Shown: piece by piece, positions 42,208 to 50,430 of the stretch
Numbering within the stretch: position 1 is the stretch's first letter
Layout of the letters: every line of letters starts with the position of its first letter
NCBI RefSeq assembly: GCF_028368995.1
Contig: NZ_JAQNDL010000004.1
Span: forward strand, 380,001-444,000
Length of the DNA: 64,000 bases
Direction of reading: 5' to 3'
Source of the DNA: Nannocystis bainbridge
Lineage (GTDB): Bacteria; Myxococcota_A; Polyangia; Nannocystales; Nannocystaceae
Position numbers and translations under genes: made by a program
Notes under the pieces: generated by a model
Databases searched by the model: none
What the model was told of the DNA's origin: nothing
The model's input: the letters and a program-made list of their open reading frames with translations, nothing else

Positions 42208-44288
42208 GGGCTCTCCGCGGCCTTGGCGGCCCCTTCGGTCCTCGTGCCCGGGTCCTTGGGCTCGGTCGGGATCCGAATGAGGAAGGTTACCCCCGCCGTT
42301 TCATTGCGCGTCACTGCGATGGTCCCCTGGTGCTCCATCACGATCCGGTAGCTGATCGACAGGCCCAATCCTGTCCCCTTGCCGACCGGCTTGGTGGTGA
42401 AGAAGGGATCGAAAATCTTCGAGAGGTTGGCTTCCGAGATGCCTTCGCCGTCGTCCTTGACCGCGATCTCGACCCAGGCGCCGTTGACCCGCGTGTCCAC
42501 GTGAACTTCGCCCCCGCGCGGGGTGGCGTCGATCGCGTTGTTCACGAGGTTCAGTACTACCTGGTTGAGCTTGGCAGGGAAGCAGGCGTAAGGGCGCGTC
42601 AGCGTGAGGTCGGACGTCAACTTGACGCCCTGGTCGCGCGCGTTGTTGGAGAGGATCATCAGGGTCTGACGGATCCCCTCGTCGATGTCGGCGTTCTGGA
42701 ACTGCGCCTCGTCGAGGCGGGCGAAGTTGCGGAGCCCGAGCACGATCTCGGCCATGCGATCGAGGCCGATGAAGCACTCCTCGAGCACCTTCTGCGTGCG
42801 CGCGAGGACCTCGTCGAGCGAGCCTTCCTTCTGCTCGCGGCTCTGGCTGACGTAGCTGAAGAACATCTTGAGCAGCTCGAGCTGCTTCGGCGCGGGCATG
42901 CTGCCGAGGTCGGCGATGACGTCCTTGGCGTCGGAGCCGATGTCTTTGTCTTCCTTCAGCTTGTCGAGGATCGCCCGGGCCGCGCTGACGCGCGCATGCG
43001 GGTCGCCGCCGGCGTCGGCCTCGAGCCAGCGCTGGACCGCGAGCCGCCGCGCGACCTTGAGGACGCGCTCGTGGGCGAGGTGCGTGTTGTTGCGGCTGAA
43101 GGCCAGCGGGTTGTTGATCTCGTGGGCGACGCCGGCGGTGAGCTGGCCGAGGCTGGCGAGCTTCTCGCCCTGGACGAGCTGGGCCTGGGTCTGCTTGAGC
43201 TCGACGAGGCTCTCCTGGAGGCCCTCGTAGAGCTGGTTGTTCGTCAGCGAGATCGCGGTCTGGCTGGCGAGCGAGAGCGTCAGCTCGAGCGCGGCGTCGT
43301 CGTACGGGAGGACGACGCTGTCGATGTCGGCGGCCGTCAGCGTGGCGGTGCGCGAGATCTTGCGGTTGATGAGCTGGAGGACGCCGATGACCTGGTCGTC
43401 CTGGTTCTTCATCGGCAGCACGAGCATGCTGCGCGTGCGGTAGCCGGTGCGCTGATCGAAGGCGGGGTTGAAGCTGTACTCGGCCTTGGGATCGAGCAGG
43501 TAGGCGTCAGGGATGTTGACGGGCTCGCCGGTGACGGCGACGTAGCCGGCGAGGGTGCTCTTCGAGACCGGGATGGTGAACTTGACCAGCTCGAGGTGCG
43601 GCAGCGAGTCGTTCTGCGAGTTGTTGAAGCGCAGGCGCCTGGTGCCGGACGCGTCCTTCTCGACGATGTAGAGCGAGCCGGCGTCGGAGCAGGTGAAGTC
43701 GCGGGCGGTGGTGAGGATGAAGTCGAGGAGCCGCTCCTGATCACGCTCGGTCGACAGGGCGATGCCGATGCGATTGAGCTTGGTGATCTCGCCGGCGAGG
43801 CGGCGACGCTCGGCCTCGAGGCCGAGCAGACGATCGTCGGCGGCGGCGTCGCGGAGGGCGGTGCGGAGCGCGACCTGGAGCGCGGCGGCACCTGGCTCCG
43901 GGGACAGGATCGAGGAGAGCACGTCGCCGAAGCGCTGCTGCAGCGCGTCGGCGCCGGAGCCCGGCAACATGCTGATGATGCGGGTGGGGCCGACGGGCTG
44001 GAGCTCGACGCGGCCGTCGTCGCAGAGGAGGTGCTCGTCGAGGAGGACGATGCACGACCGACCGGCGCGCCGCGTGGCGACGACGGTGCCGAGCTCGCGC
44101 GGAGCGACGGGTCGCAGCTCGCCGGACGAGCGGCACAGAGCGGCGGTCGCCGAGCCGGCGAAGGCCGCCGAGCACAGCAGCAGCGGGGTCAACGGCTCGG
44201 GACGAGGCGCAGGCACAGGCCCGGTGGGTCCGGCCGCGTCACCCGGGGGCGCGGTGCTGGCTGCGTCGTCGGCCTGCACAGTGTTCAT
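42204..44288 (-). CDS. GAF-domain sensor histidine kinase
   Basis: A 694-residue cytoplasmic sensor. An N-terminal region of unknown fold (about 1-160) is followed by a GAF domain (about 190-355: DFILTTARDFTCSDAGSLYI, then MLVLPMKNQDDQVIGVLQLI). The phosphoacceptor is in LASLGQLTAGVAHEINNPLA, and the ATPase has LNQVVLNLVNNAIDATPRGG, DDGEGISEANL and GKGTGLGLSISYRI. There are no membrane helices, so it senses something internal; indole or tryptophan is possible by context only. The ATG at 44288 is preferred over an upstream codon. It is coupled to tnaA by ATGA overlap. Confidence 0.9.
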   Translation of the reverse strand: MNTVQADDAASTAPPGDAAGPTGPVPAPRPEPLTPLLLCSAAFAGSATAALCRSSGELRPVAPRELGTVVATRRAGRSCIVLLDEHLLCDDGRVELQPVGPTRIISMLPGSGADALQQRFGDVLSSILSPEPGAAALQVALRTALRDAAADDRLLGLEAERRRLAGEITKLNRIGIALSTERDQERLLDFILTTARDFTCSDAGSLYIVEKDASGTRRLRFNNSQNDSLPHLELVKFTIPVSKSTLAGYVAVTGEPVNIPDAYLLDPKAEYSFNPAFDQRTGYRTRSMLVLPMKNQDDQVIGVLQLINRKISRTATLTAADIDSVVLPYDDAALELTLSLASQTAISLTNNQLYEGLQESLVELKQTQAQLVQGEKLASLGQLTAGVAHEINNPLAFSRNNTHLAHERVLKVARRLAVQRWLEADAGGDPHARVSAARAILDKLKEDKDIGSDAKDVIADLGSMPAPKQLELLKMFFSYVSQSREQKEGSLDEVLARTQKVLEECFIGLDRMAEIVLGLRNFARLDEAQFQNADIDEGIRQTLMILSNNARDQGVKLTSDLTLTRPYACFPAKLNQVVLNLVNNAIDATPRGGEVHVDTRVNGAWVEIAVKDDGEGISEANLSKIFDPFFTTKPVGKGTGLGLSISYRIVMEHQGTIAVTRNETAGVTFLIRIPTEPKDPGTRTEGAAKAAESP

Positions 44289-44441
44289 GATGGTCGGAGA
44301 ACCGGAGCGCAAAAACAAGAGTCACCGCTGCATCTGCACGACGTGAGGTCGGTGCCCGCGGACCCACACCGACGTCGCGACGACGACGCGGCGCGGGCTG
44401 CACCCGCGACGCGTCGAAGTCCTCAGCGGACGATACCGCGC

Positions 44442-45812
44442 TCACATGTTGACTTCGGGCAGCTCGGCCAACGCCGCCTCGATCGCCGCCTGCGGGTAGG
44501 CGTAGTCGGTCAGCTCGCCGCGGAAGTAGGCGTCGTAGGCCGTCATGTCGAAGTGGCCGTGGCCGCAGAGGTTGAACAGGATCACCGGCGAGGTGCCCTC
44601 TTCCTTGGCGCGGATGGCCTCGCGGATCACCTGAGCCACGGCGTGGCCGGCTTCGGGCGCGGGGACGATGCCCTCGGCGCGCAGGAAGGTGACCGCCGAC
44701 TTGAAGGCCTCGAGCTGCGGGACCGAGTAGGCCTCGATCAGCTTCTGGTCGTACAGCTCGCTGATGACGCTGCCGACGCCGTGGTAGCGCAGGCCGCCCG
44801 CGTGCACCGGCGGCGGGATGAACTTGGCGCCGAGCGTGTGCATCTTGACCATCGGCGCCATGCCGGCGGTGTCGCCGTAGTCGTAGGCGTACACGCCGCG
44901 CGTGAGGGTCGGGCAGGCCGCGGGCTCGACCGCGACGACCCGCACGTTGCGGCCGTGGACGATCTTGTCGCGCAGGTAGGGCACGGCGATGCCGGCGAAG
45001 TTGCTGCCGCCGCCGACGCAGCCGACGATGATGTCGGGGCTGTCACCGGCGCGGTCGAGCTGCAGCATCGCCTCCTGGCCGATGACCGACTGATGCATCA
45101 GCACGTGGTTCAGCACCGAGCCGAGCGCGTACTTGTACTTGCCGCCGCTCTTGGCCGCCATCTCGACGGCCTCGCTGATGGCGATGCCGAGGCTGCCGGT
45201 GCTGTCCGGATCCTGGGCCAGGATCGATCGCCCCGACTCGGTGCGGTCGCTCGGGCTGGCGGTGACGTTGGCGCCGAAGCTCTGGATGATCGCGCGCCGG
45301 TACGGCTTCTGGTGGAAGCTGACCTTCACCATGAAGACGTGGCACTCGAGGTTGAAGAAGTTGCAGGCCTGCGACAGGGCAGTGCCCCACTGACCCGCGC
45401 CGGTCTCGGTGGTCAGGCCGACGACGCCGGCCTGCTTGTTGTAGAAGGCCTGCGGGATCGCGGTGTTCAGCTTGTGGCTGCCGCTCGGCGAGACGCCCTC
45501 GTACTTGTAGTAGATCTTCGCCGTGGTCCCGAGGGCCTTCTCCAGGCGCCTGGCCCGCATCAGCGGCGTGGGGCGCCACAGCTTGTAGATCTCCCGGACC
45601 TCCTCCGGGATGTCGATGAAGCGCTCGCGCGAGACCTCCTGGTTGATGATCTCCGCGGGGAACAGCGGCAGCAGGTCGTCTGGAGTAACCGGGCTCTTGG
45701 TACCGGGGTGCAGGACCACGGGGAGCGGGCGCGGAAGATCGGCCTGGATGTTGTACCAACGTGTCGGAATTGCGCTCTGGGGGAGTTCAAAACGCGTCAG
45801 GGACTCGGTCAT
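44442..45812 (-). CDS. trpB: TrpB2-type tryptophan synthase beta chain
   Basis: A 456-residue PLP enzyme that makes tryptophan from indole and serine. The PLP lysine is in SPSGSHKLNTAI; ETGAGQWGTALSQAC and the phosphate-binding GCVGGGSNFAGIA are typical. The N-terminal extension (LPRPLPVVLHPGTKSPV) and length mark the TrpB2 subgroup, which usually acts without TrpA and uses free indole. No trpA is in the window. Together with tnaA two genes downstream it could cycle indole and tryptophan. The ATG at 45812 follows TATAAAGG-like leader sequence on the minus strand (around 45840). Confidence 0.92.
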   Translation of the reverse strand: MTESLTRFELPQSAIPTRWYNIQADLPRPLPVVLHPGTKSPVTPDDLLPLFPAEIINQEVSRERFIDIPEEVREIYKLWRPTPLMRARRLEKALGTTAKIYYKYEGVSPSGSHKLNTAIPQAFYNKQAGVVGLTTETGAGQWGTALSQACNFFNLECHVFMVKVSFHQKPYRRAIIQSFGANVTASPSDRTESGRSILAQDPDSTGSLGIAISEAVEMAAKSGGKYKYALGSVLNHVLMHQSVIGQEAMLQLDRAGDSPDIIVGCVGGGSNFAGIAVPYLRDKIVHGRNVRVVAVEPAACPTLTRGVYAYDYGDTAGMAPMVKMHTLGAKFIPPPVHAGGLRYHGVGSVISELYDQKLIEAYSVPQLEAFKSAVTFLRAEGIVPAPEAGHAVAQVIREAIRAKEEGTSPVILFNLCGHGHFDMTAYDAYFRGELTDYAYPQAAIEAALAELPEVNM

Positions 45813-46151
45813 TCGCGGCGCTCCAGTCTCGCTCGACCTTTATATCGCGAGGCGTCGCTGCGACAAAGGCCCACGGGTCGGTCGCGGCCTCGGCTTTCGT
45901 CGGCGGGCTGCGGTCCTTGCCCCGTGTTCGCCGAGGTGCACCCCGAGCCGTAGATCGGCTGTTCTTTGGGCCATGCGCCGCAATTCGCGGGGCGCGCCGG
46001 CCGCTGCGCCCGGCGCCCGTGCGCATGCGCGTGGACGCGCCGGGTCGGCAAAACCGGCTGAAACGGGCTTCTGGGGCCATTTGGCGGGCCTCGCCGCGGC
46101 GCGCTTCGGCCGATGCGCGCGGAGTCACGGACCGCGGCGCGCGGACAGGTG
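45813..46151. other. 339-bp gap upstream of the trpB2-type gene
   Basis: No gene. Near the trpB2-type start the minus strand reads CGATATAAAGG (about 45838-45848), a possible -10 element that is rare in this GC-rich sequence. The remainder is GC-rich with short palindromes (for example GCGCCGGGCGCAGCGGCCGGCGC on the minus strand around 46000). No T-box or attenuator could be recognised by eye. Confidence 0.4.
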
Positions 46152-47870
46152 TCACCGCCGCTTTGCCGCGCGTAGGCGCGCGAAGTACTCGCGGTAGGCC
46201 CGCATCGTCACGCCGGCGAACAGCAGCGTGATCGGGATGTTGACCCACAGCATCACGCCAGTGCCGACCGAGGTGATGTTGTCGAGTTCAGCCTCGGTGC
46301 TGATCCAGCCTGCGCAGGCGAGCAGGATGCTCAGGCAGTAGACGATCTTGTACGGGACGACTGACCGCCGTCCCGCCATGTAGACCATGCCCTGCTCGCC
46401 GTAATAGGCGTACGAGATCATGGTCGACACCGCGAACAGCCACGAGGCCACGGCCACGAGCCACTTCCCGAGCCCCGGGGCCACGCGATCGAAGGCGTGG
46501 CTGGTCAGCGCGGCGCCGACGTAGTCCTTGTAGACGTCGAGGCCTGCGAGCGCAGGCGCGCTGGCGAGCGGCGCCGCCGGGGAGCCCACCGGAGACCAGT
46601 CGACATAGAGGCGATCTCCCGCCCCGACAGCGACGACGCCGCTGACTCGCTGCAGGTCGCCGCCGGTGGCCGGATCGATCGGGCCGTAGCGCGCGAGCAT
46701 GAACACCCCGTCGCCGGGCCGCCAGCCGGTGCCGGTGATCGCCAGCGCCTGCGCATGTTTCTCGGGCAATGGCGTATCGGACAGGTCCCAACAGCCAGGT
46801 TCGATCTGGACCGCGGCCGGCGGGGCGGACAGCGAGGCCTCGCCGTCGCGACACCAGGCGCCGCTGGCCAGCACGACCAGCGAGGTGAGGGTGCAGACGA
46901 CGAGGGTGTCGATGAAGGGCTCGAGGCCGGCGACCACGCCCTCGCGCACGGGCTCGTCGGTCCGCGCGGCGCAGTGGGCGATCGGCGAGGTGCCCTGGCC
47001 GGCCTCGCTCGAGAACAGGGCCCGCTTCATGCCCCACACGAAGGCGGCGCCCGAGGTGCCGCCGACGAACGCGCCGGCGGCGTCGGCTGGGGAGAAGGCG
47101 GAGGCGACGATGAGGCGCAGCATCGCCGGGATGTCGGCGACGTGGACCGCGAGCACGTAGAGGGCGGCGGCGAGGTAGAGGAAGCACATCGCCGGGACCA
47201 GGGCGCCCGCGACGGCGCCGATCCGCTTGATGCCGCCGAGGATGACGGCGCCGACCAACAGCGCGAGCACGACGCCGACGGCCTGCTGCGGCACGCCGAA
47301 GCTCTCCTCGGTGACGATGCCGACGTTCCACGCCTGGAACATGTTGCCGCCGGTGAGCGTGCTGATGAGGAGGGTGATGCAGAACAGGACGCCGAGGACG
47401 CGGCCGACGGGCCGCAGCTTCTCGCTGCGCTGGGCGAGGCCGTCGTCGGCGACCCACATCGGCCCGCCGCTCGGCTCGTCCGGGTTGTCGGTGCGCCGGT
47501 ACAGCATCGACAGCGTGACCTCGGTGGTCTTGAGCGCCATGCCGGCGATGCCGACCATCCACATCCAGAACACCGCGCCCGGGCCCCCGAGCGCGATGGC
47601 GACGGCGACCCCGCCGATGTTGCCGAGGCCCACGGTGGCCGACAGCGCGGCGGAGAGGGCCTGGAAGTGGCTGATGGCCCCGGGCGCGTCGGGCTTGTCG
47701 TAGTCGCCGCGGATGATGGCGACGCCGTGGGTGAGCGCGTGGTACTGGCAGAAGCCGCTCCACACGGTGAACAAGAGGCCGGTGGCCATCACGGCGTAGA
47801 GCACGCTGTCGTGCCACAAGACCGCGTTGATGGCCGTCAGCCAGTCGTTGATGGCGATCCAGATCTCCAC
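46152..47870 (-). CDS. AgcS-family alanine/glycine:cation symporter with an extra loop domain
   Basis: A 572-residue sodium-coupled amino acid transporter. The family core is seen in ALSATVGLGNIGGVAVAIAL, then MWMVGIAGMALKTTEVTLS, LFSSEAGQGTSPIAHCAA and AVSTMISYAYYGEQGMVYM. The usual length is about 450-490 residues; the excess is an insertion at about residues 337-447 (GAWCRDGEASLSAPPAAVQI through to LDVYKDYVG). It looks like a small beta domain with two cysteines and is presumably on the outside. The GTG at 47870 is the likely start. It lies upstream of the trpB2-type gene, so it may import a substrate such as serine or alanine. Confidence 0.87.
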   Translation of the reverse strand: MEIWIAINDWLTAINAVLWHDSVLYAVMATGLLFTVWSGFCQYHALTHGVAIIRGDYDKPDAPGAISHFQALSAALSATVGLGNIGGVAVAIALGGPGAVFWMWMVGIAGMALKTTEVTLSMLYRRTDNPDEPSGGPMWVADDGLAQRSEKLRPVGRVLGVLFCITLLISTLTGGNMFQAWNVGIVTEESFGVPQQAVGVVLALLVGAVILGGIKRIGAVAGALVPAMCFLYLAAALYVLAVHVADIPAMLRLIVASAFSPADAAGAFVGGTSGAAFVWGMKRALFSSEAGQGTSPIAHCAARTDEPVREGVVAGLEPFIDTLVVCTLTSLVVLASGAWCRDGEASLSAPPAAVQIEPGCWDLSDTPLPEKHAQALAITGTGWRPGDGVFMLARYGPIDPATGGDLQRVSGVVAVGAGDRLYVDWSPVGSPAAPLASAPALAGLDVYKDYVGAALTSHAFDRVAPGLGKWLVAVASWLFAVSTMISYAYYGEQGMVYMAGRRSVVPYKIVYCLSILLACAGWISTEAELDNITSVGTGVMLWVNIPITLLFAGVTMRAYREYFARLRAAKRR

Positions 47871-47995
47871 GAGCGGACGAGGGCCGCATGATGGCGGCCC
47901 GACCTGCGCGGCGCAATGACCGGGGCGGGGCCAGGCGAGCGGTCGGCGACTTTGCTGGATTAATTAAAGGAGAGGCGCGGCGGCCGGCCCGCGGC

Positions 47996-48970
47996 TCAGC
48001 CGGCCGGGGCGGATGGGGCCACCGGGGGCGGGCTCGCGGCGGCGGCGGACTGGCCGGCGGCGAGCGGCGTGGCGGGGCTCGTCATCGGCGTCGCGGGCGG
48101 GTCGGCGGCGTCTGCGGGCGCGGGCTTGCCGAGCTGCGGGGCGTCAGGACGGATCCCCGGCGGGACCTCGACGCGCTCGCCGACTGTGATGAGGCTGGCG
48201 TAGCGGAGCAGGCTGACCTTCACCAGCAGATCGGAGAAGGCCCACTCGGTCTCGAAGTTGGTGGCGACGGGGATGTCGACCGCGCCATCGGGGCCGGGCG
48301 CGGGCAGCTCGCGCGAGGGGACGCGCGTGGGTGGGCCGTAGACGCGGGTGTAGTGGGCGACGGCGTCCTCGTAGTCGGCGAGCGCGGGCGCGGGGTCCTT
48401 GGCGGTGCGCTGGTACGAGACGTGGCGCAGCGGATGATCGACGCTGTCGAACACGAACAGCAGGCGGCCCTCGGACCGCGGCCGCGGGCGATCGGTGAGC
48501 TGCTCGCTGCGGGTCTTGGGGCAGCTGAAGCGGACCTGCGGGTTGGCCTCGCGCTTGCTCTTGCGATCGAGCCACGAGGCGGCGGTGACAGCGTCCTCGC
48601 CGCGGGCGCGGGCGTCCTCGAGGCGCTTGCGCTCGACCTTGCGGCGACCCTCCATGCTGGCGCGGATCGAGGTGTCGCCGCAGGCGAGGCCGAGGCGCGC
48701 GGCGAGGGCCTCGGCGTCGGCGACGTGGTGGCGGCCGACGTCGGTGTGCATGGCGACGGTGACGGGCGCGCGCGGCCCCGGGCGCGGATCTTTGAACTCG
48801 AAGCGCCACTCCTGCTCCCTGCGCGCGAACAGGCCGGCGAGGCCGGAGCCGGTCGCGGTCGCGGTCGGCTGGGTGGGCTCCGCGGCGGGCTCGGGCCGCT
48901 GTTCGCCAGCGCCGCAGGCGGCGAGGCCGAGGACGCAGGCGAGAAGGGTGAGGCGCGAGGCGAGCAGCAT
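47996..48970 (-). CDS. Lipoprotein of unknown function
   Basis: A 324-residue exported lipoprotein. The signal LTLLACVLGLAACGAGE ends in a lipobox. A Pro/Thr/Ala linker follows, then a mixed alpha/beta domain with two cysteines (LGLACGDTSIRASMEG, VRFSCPKTRSEQ) and strands such as GRLLFVFDSVDHPLRHVSYQ. The C-terminal 45 residues are Ala/Pro-rich and probably unstructured. No family recognised. The ATG at 48970 is chosen; the frame stays open upstream only because the tandem repeats at 49000-49300 contain no stop. Confidence 0.7.
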   Translation of the reverse strand: MLLASRLTLLACVLGLAACGAGEQRPEPAAEPTQPTATATGSGLAGLFARREQEWRFEFKDPRPGPRAPVTVAMHTDVGRHHVADAEALAARLGLACGDTSIRASMEGRRKVERKRLEDARARGEDAVTAASWLDRKSKREANPQVRFSCPKTRSEQLTDRPRPRSEGRLLFVFDSVDHPLRHVSYQRTAKDPAPALADYEDAVAHYTRVYGPPTRVPSRELPAPGPDGAVDIPVATNFETEWAFSDLLVKVSLLRYASLITVGERVEVPPGIRPDAPQLGKPAPADAADPPATPMTSPATPLAAGQSAAAASPPPVAPSAPAG

Positions 48971-48999
48971 GGGAGGCGCGGGAAAGTTCTCGAAGGGCG

Positions 49000-49300
49000 G
49001 TGTGAACTTCGGGACAGGTCGATGAGGATCGAGATGAACTTCGGGACAGGCGCGGGTGCGGTGGCTCGGAGGGGGAAGTGTCGCGCGACGCTTCGGAGGC
49101 GGAGGTTCGAGGTGAACTTCGGGACAGGTCGCGCGGGAGGCCGGATGAACTTCGGGACAGGTCGCGCGGGAGGCCGGATGAACTTCGGGGCAGGTCGCGC
49201 GGGGCTTGGGGCGGGCCGGAGATCGGGGGAACTTTGGGACAGGTCGCGCGGGGACGCGGGGCCGGGGGCGGGTGTACTTCGGGACAGGTCGCGCGGGTGG
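49000..49300. repeat. Tandem repeat of AACTTCGGGACAGGT, partly 33-bp period
   Basis: Seven copies of an element centred on ACAGGT (starts 49014, 49046, 49124, 49157, 49190, 49239 and 49284). Three consecutive copies are exactly 33 bp apart and almost identical, GAACTTCGGGACAGGTCG followed by CGCGGGAGGCCGGAT. The element contains the CAGG form of the 14-bp unit but is expanded at a different period. It occupies the 344-bp gap between the lipoprotein start and the dciA stop, both on the minus strand. Confidence 0.9.
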
Positions 49301-49314
49301 CTGCGGAGCGGTGG

Positions 49315-49800
49315 TCAGCGGCCGAGCAAGATGCGGGCGCCGGCGATCGCCTGGCGCAGCTCGGGGTCGCTGACGTCGGACATGGCGCGGCTGGTGGCGT
49401 CGCTGGGCTCGGCCGTCATGGTCGGCGGAGCGAGCGCGGCTGCGGGCAGGGCGAGCGGGCGCGGGCTGGGCGTAGGGACGGCGCCGAGGCGGAACCTCAG
49501 GCCGCCGAGGCGGGCCTCGGGGGCCAGCTGCTGGAGCTTGCCCAGGAGCTGGTCCCGCGAGTACATCAGTTCGTGGTGGTACTGACTGTCCTCGACCACG
49601 ACGATGACCTCGTCCCGCACGACCGCGAGCGGATAGGCGCGCCCGCGCAGCCACGGCATGTTGAGCCGCTCCCAGGCGGCGCGGACGTAGACCAGCCGGA
49701 CCATGTGGTCGGGGACGATGGTCTTGACCAGCCGCCACACGGCGTCGGCGAGCGGCTGCGGACCGCGGGCGAACGAGCGGCGAGGACGACGGGCGGCCAT
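49315..49800 (-). CDS. dciA: DUF721 / DciA-like helicase-loader protein
   Basis: A 161-residue protein of the DciA (DUF721) type, the ancestral loader of the replicative helicase DnaB. RPRRSFARGPQPLADAVWRL is followed by a KH-like stretch, VRAAWERLNMPWLRGRAYPL then VVRDEVIVVVEDSQYHHELM. A flexible Pro-rich tail and a terminal helix follow. Central features fit the family; length is normal. The ATG at 49800 lies only 10 bp from the divergent lipoprotein start. Confidence 0.72.
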   Translation of the reverse strand: MAARRPRRSFARGPQPLADAVWRLVKTIVPDHMVRLVYVRAAWERLNMPWLRGRAYPLAVVRDEVIVVVEDSQYHHELMYSRDQLLGKLQQLAPEARLGGLRFRLGAVPTPSPRPLALPAAALAPPTMTAEPSDATSRAMSDVSDPELRQAIAGARILLGR

Positions 49801-49809
49801 CACCGTCGA

Positions 49810-50220
49810 GTGTGCCACACCGCGCTGGCGTGGGCGGCGGCGCTCCTCACGCTCGGATGCGCGGCCCGGTCCGGATGGGAGCGGACCGACGCGCGGGCCT
49901 GCCGCCCGGCCGATCCGCCGCGGATCTGCGTGCTCGCCGAGCCCGACCGGGCCCTGGTGGTCCGCGCGGGCGGGACGGCGCTGGTGCCCGGCGAGTGCGC
50001 GTCGTCGCCCCGGCGCCGCGGCGGGTCGCTTCACGTGACGGCAGAGGACGGTCGAACCGGGGCGCGAGACGACCGCTGGCTGCGGACCGGTCGCGGGGCG
50101 ACGACGCGGATCACGGCGACCAACAAGGCGAAGCCGCGGGTGGTCGAGCGCGACCGCTGCACCGGGCAGATCGAGGCGGACATGGCCGAAGGGTCATCCG
50201 CAGCGCGCGGCCGCGAGTGA
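49810..50220 (+). CDS. Short lipoprotein of unknown function
   Basis: A 136-residue exported lipoprotein. GTG at 49810 begins VCHTALAWAAALLTLGCAA, a signal with lipobox. The mature part is small and has four cysteines (ACRPADPPRICVLAEPD, VPGECASS, RDRCTGQ), possibly two disulfides. The last 14 residues (ADMAEGSSAARGRE) come from a 14-bp unit at 50180. No family recognised. Its start nearly abuts dciA on the opposite strand, so a promoter inside dciA is needed; the gene call is therefore moderate. Confidence 0.5.
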   Translation: MCHTALAWAAALLTLGCAARSGWERTDARACRPADPPRICVLAEPDRALVVRAGGTALVPGECASSPRRRGGSLHVTAEDGRTGARDDRWLRTGRGATTRITATNKAKPRVVERDRCTGQIEADMAEGSSAARGRE

Positions 50221-50268
50221 GGGGCGGCTGCGCGGCGAACGGGCGTGCCCGAATCGTCCGCGTAGCGG

Positions 50269-50366
50269 ACATGCTCGAAGGGGCATGGCCGAACGAGCAT
50301 GCGCGAAGGGACATGCTCGAAGGGTCATGGCCGAACGAGCATGCTCGAAGGGACATGCTCCGACAG
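50269..50366. repeat. 14-bp unit array, 7 units, between convergent genes
   Basis: Units start at 50269, 50283, 50297, 50311, 50325, 50339 and 50353. Spacers alternate between TCGAAGGG and CCGAACGA types, so a higher-order 42-bp period (50269/50311/50353, all ACATGCTC) is present: three units make a super-unit that has itself been duplicated. Confidence 0.94.
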
Positions 50367-50430
50367 CGAGGGGCCGGCCGCCCGGGGAGGCGGCCGGGTG
50401 TCCCGAGGGACAGGCGCGGGCTCGTGTCGC

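Noticed and set aside
42204..42330. A tnaC-type leader peptide before tnaA
   Set aside because: tnaA overlaps the kinase gene by ATGA, leaving no room for a leader ORF.
46145..46158. ACAGGT unit at the AgcS stop codon as an array
   Set aside because: Only one clear unit is present and the preceding 14 bp do not fit, so it could be chance.
48971..49738. N-terminal extension of the lipoprotein gene at 47996-48970 through the tandem repeats
   Set aside because: The extension is made of RPVPKF / TCPEVH peptides from the 33-bp repeats, overlaps dciA, and would hide a good signal peptide.
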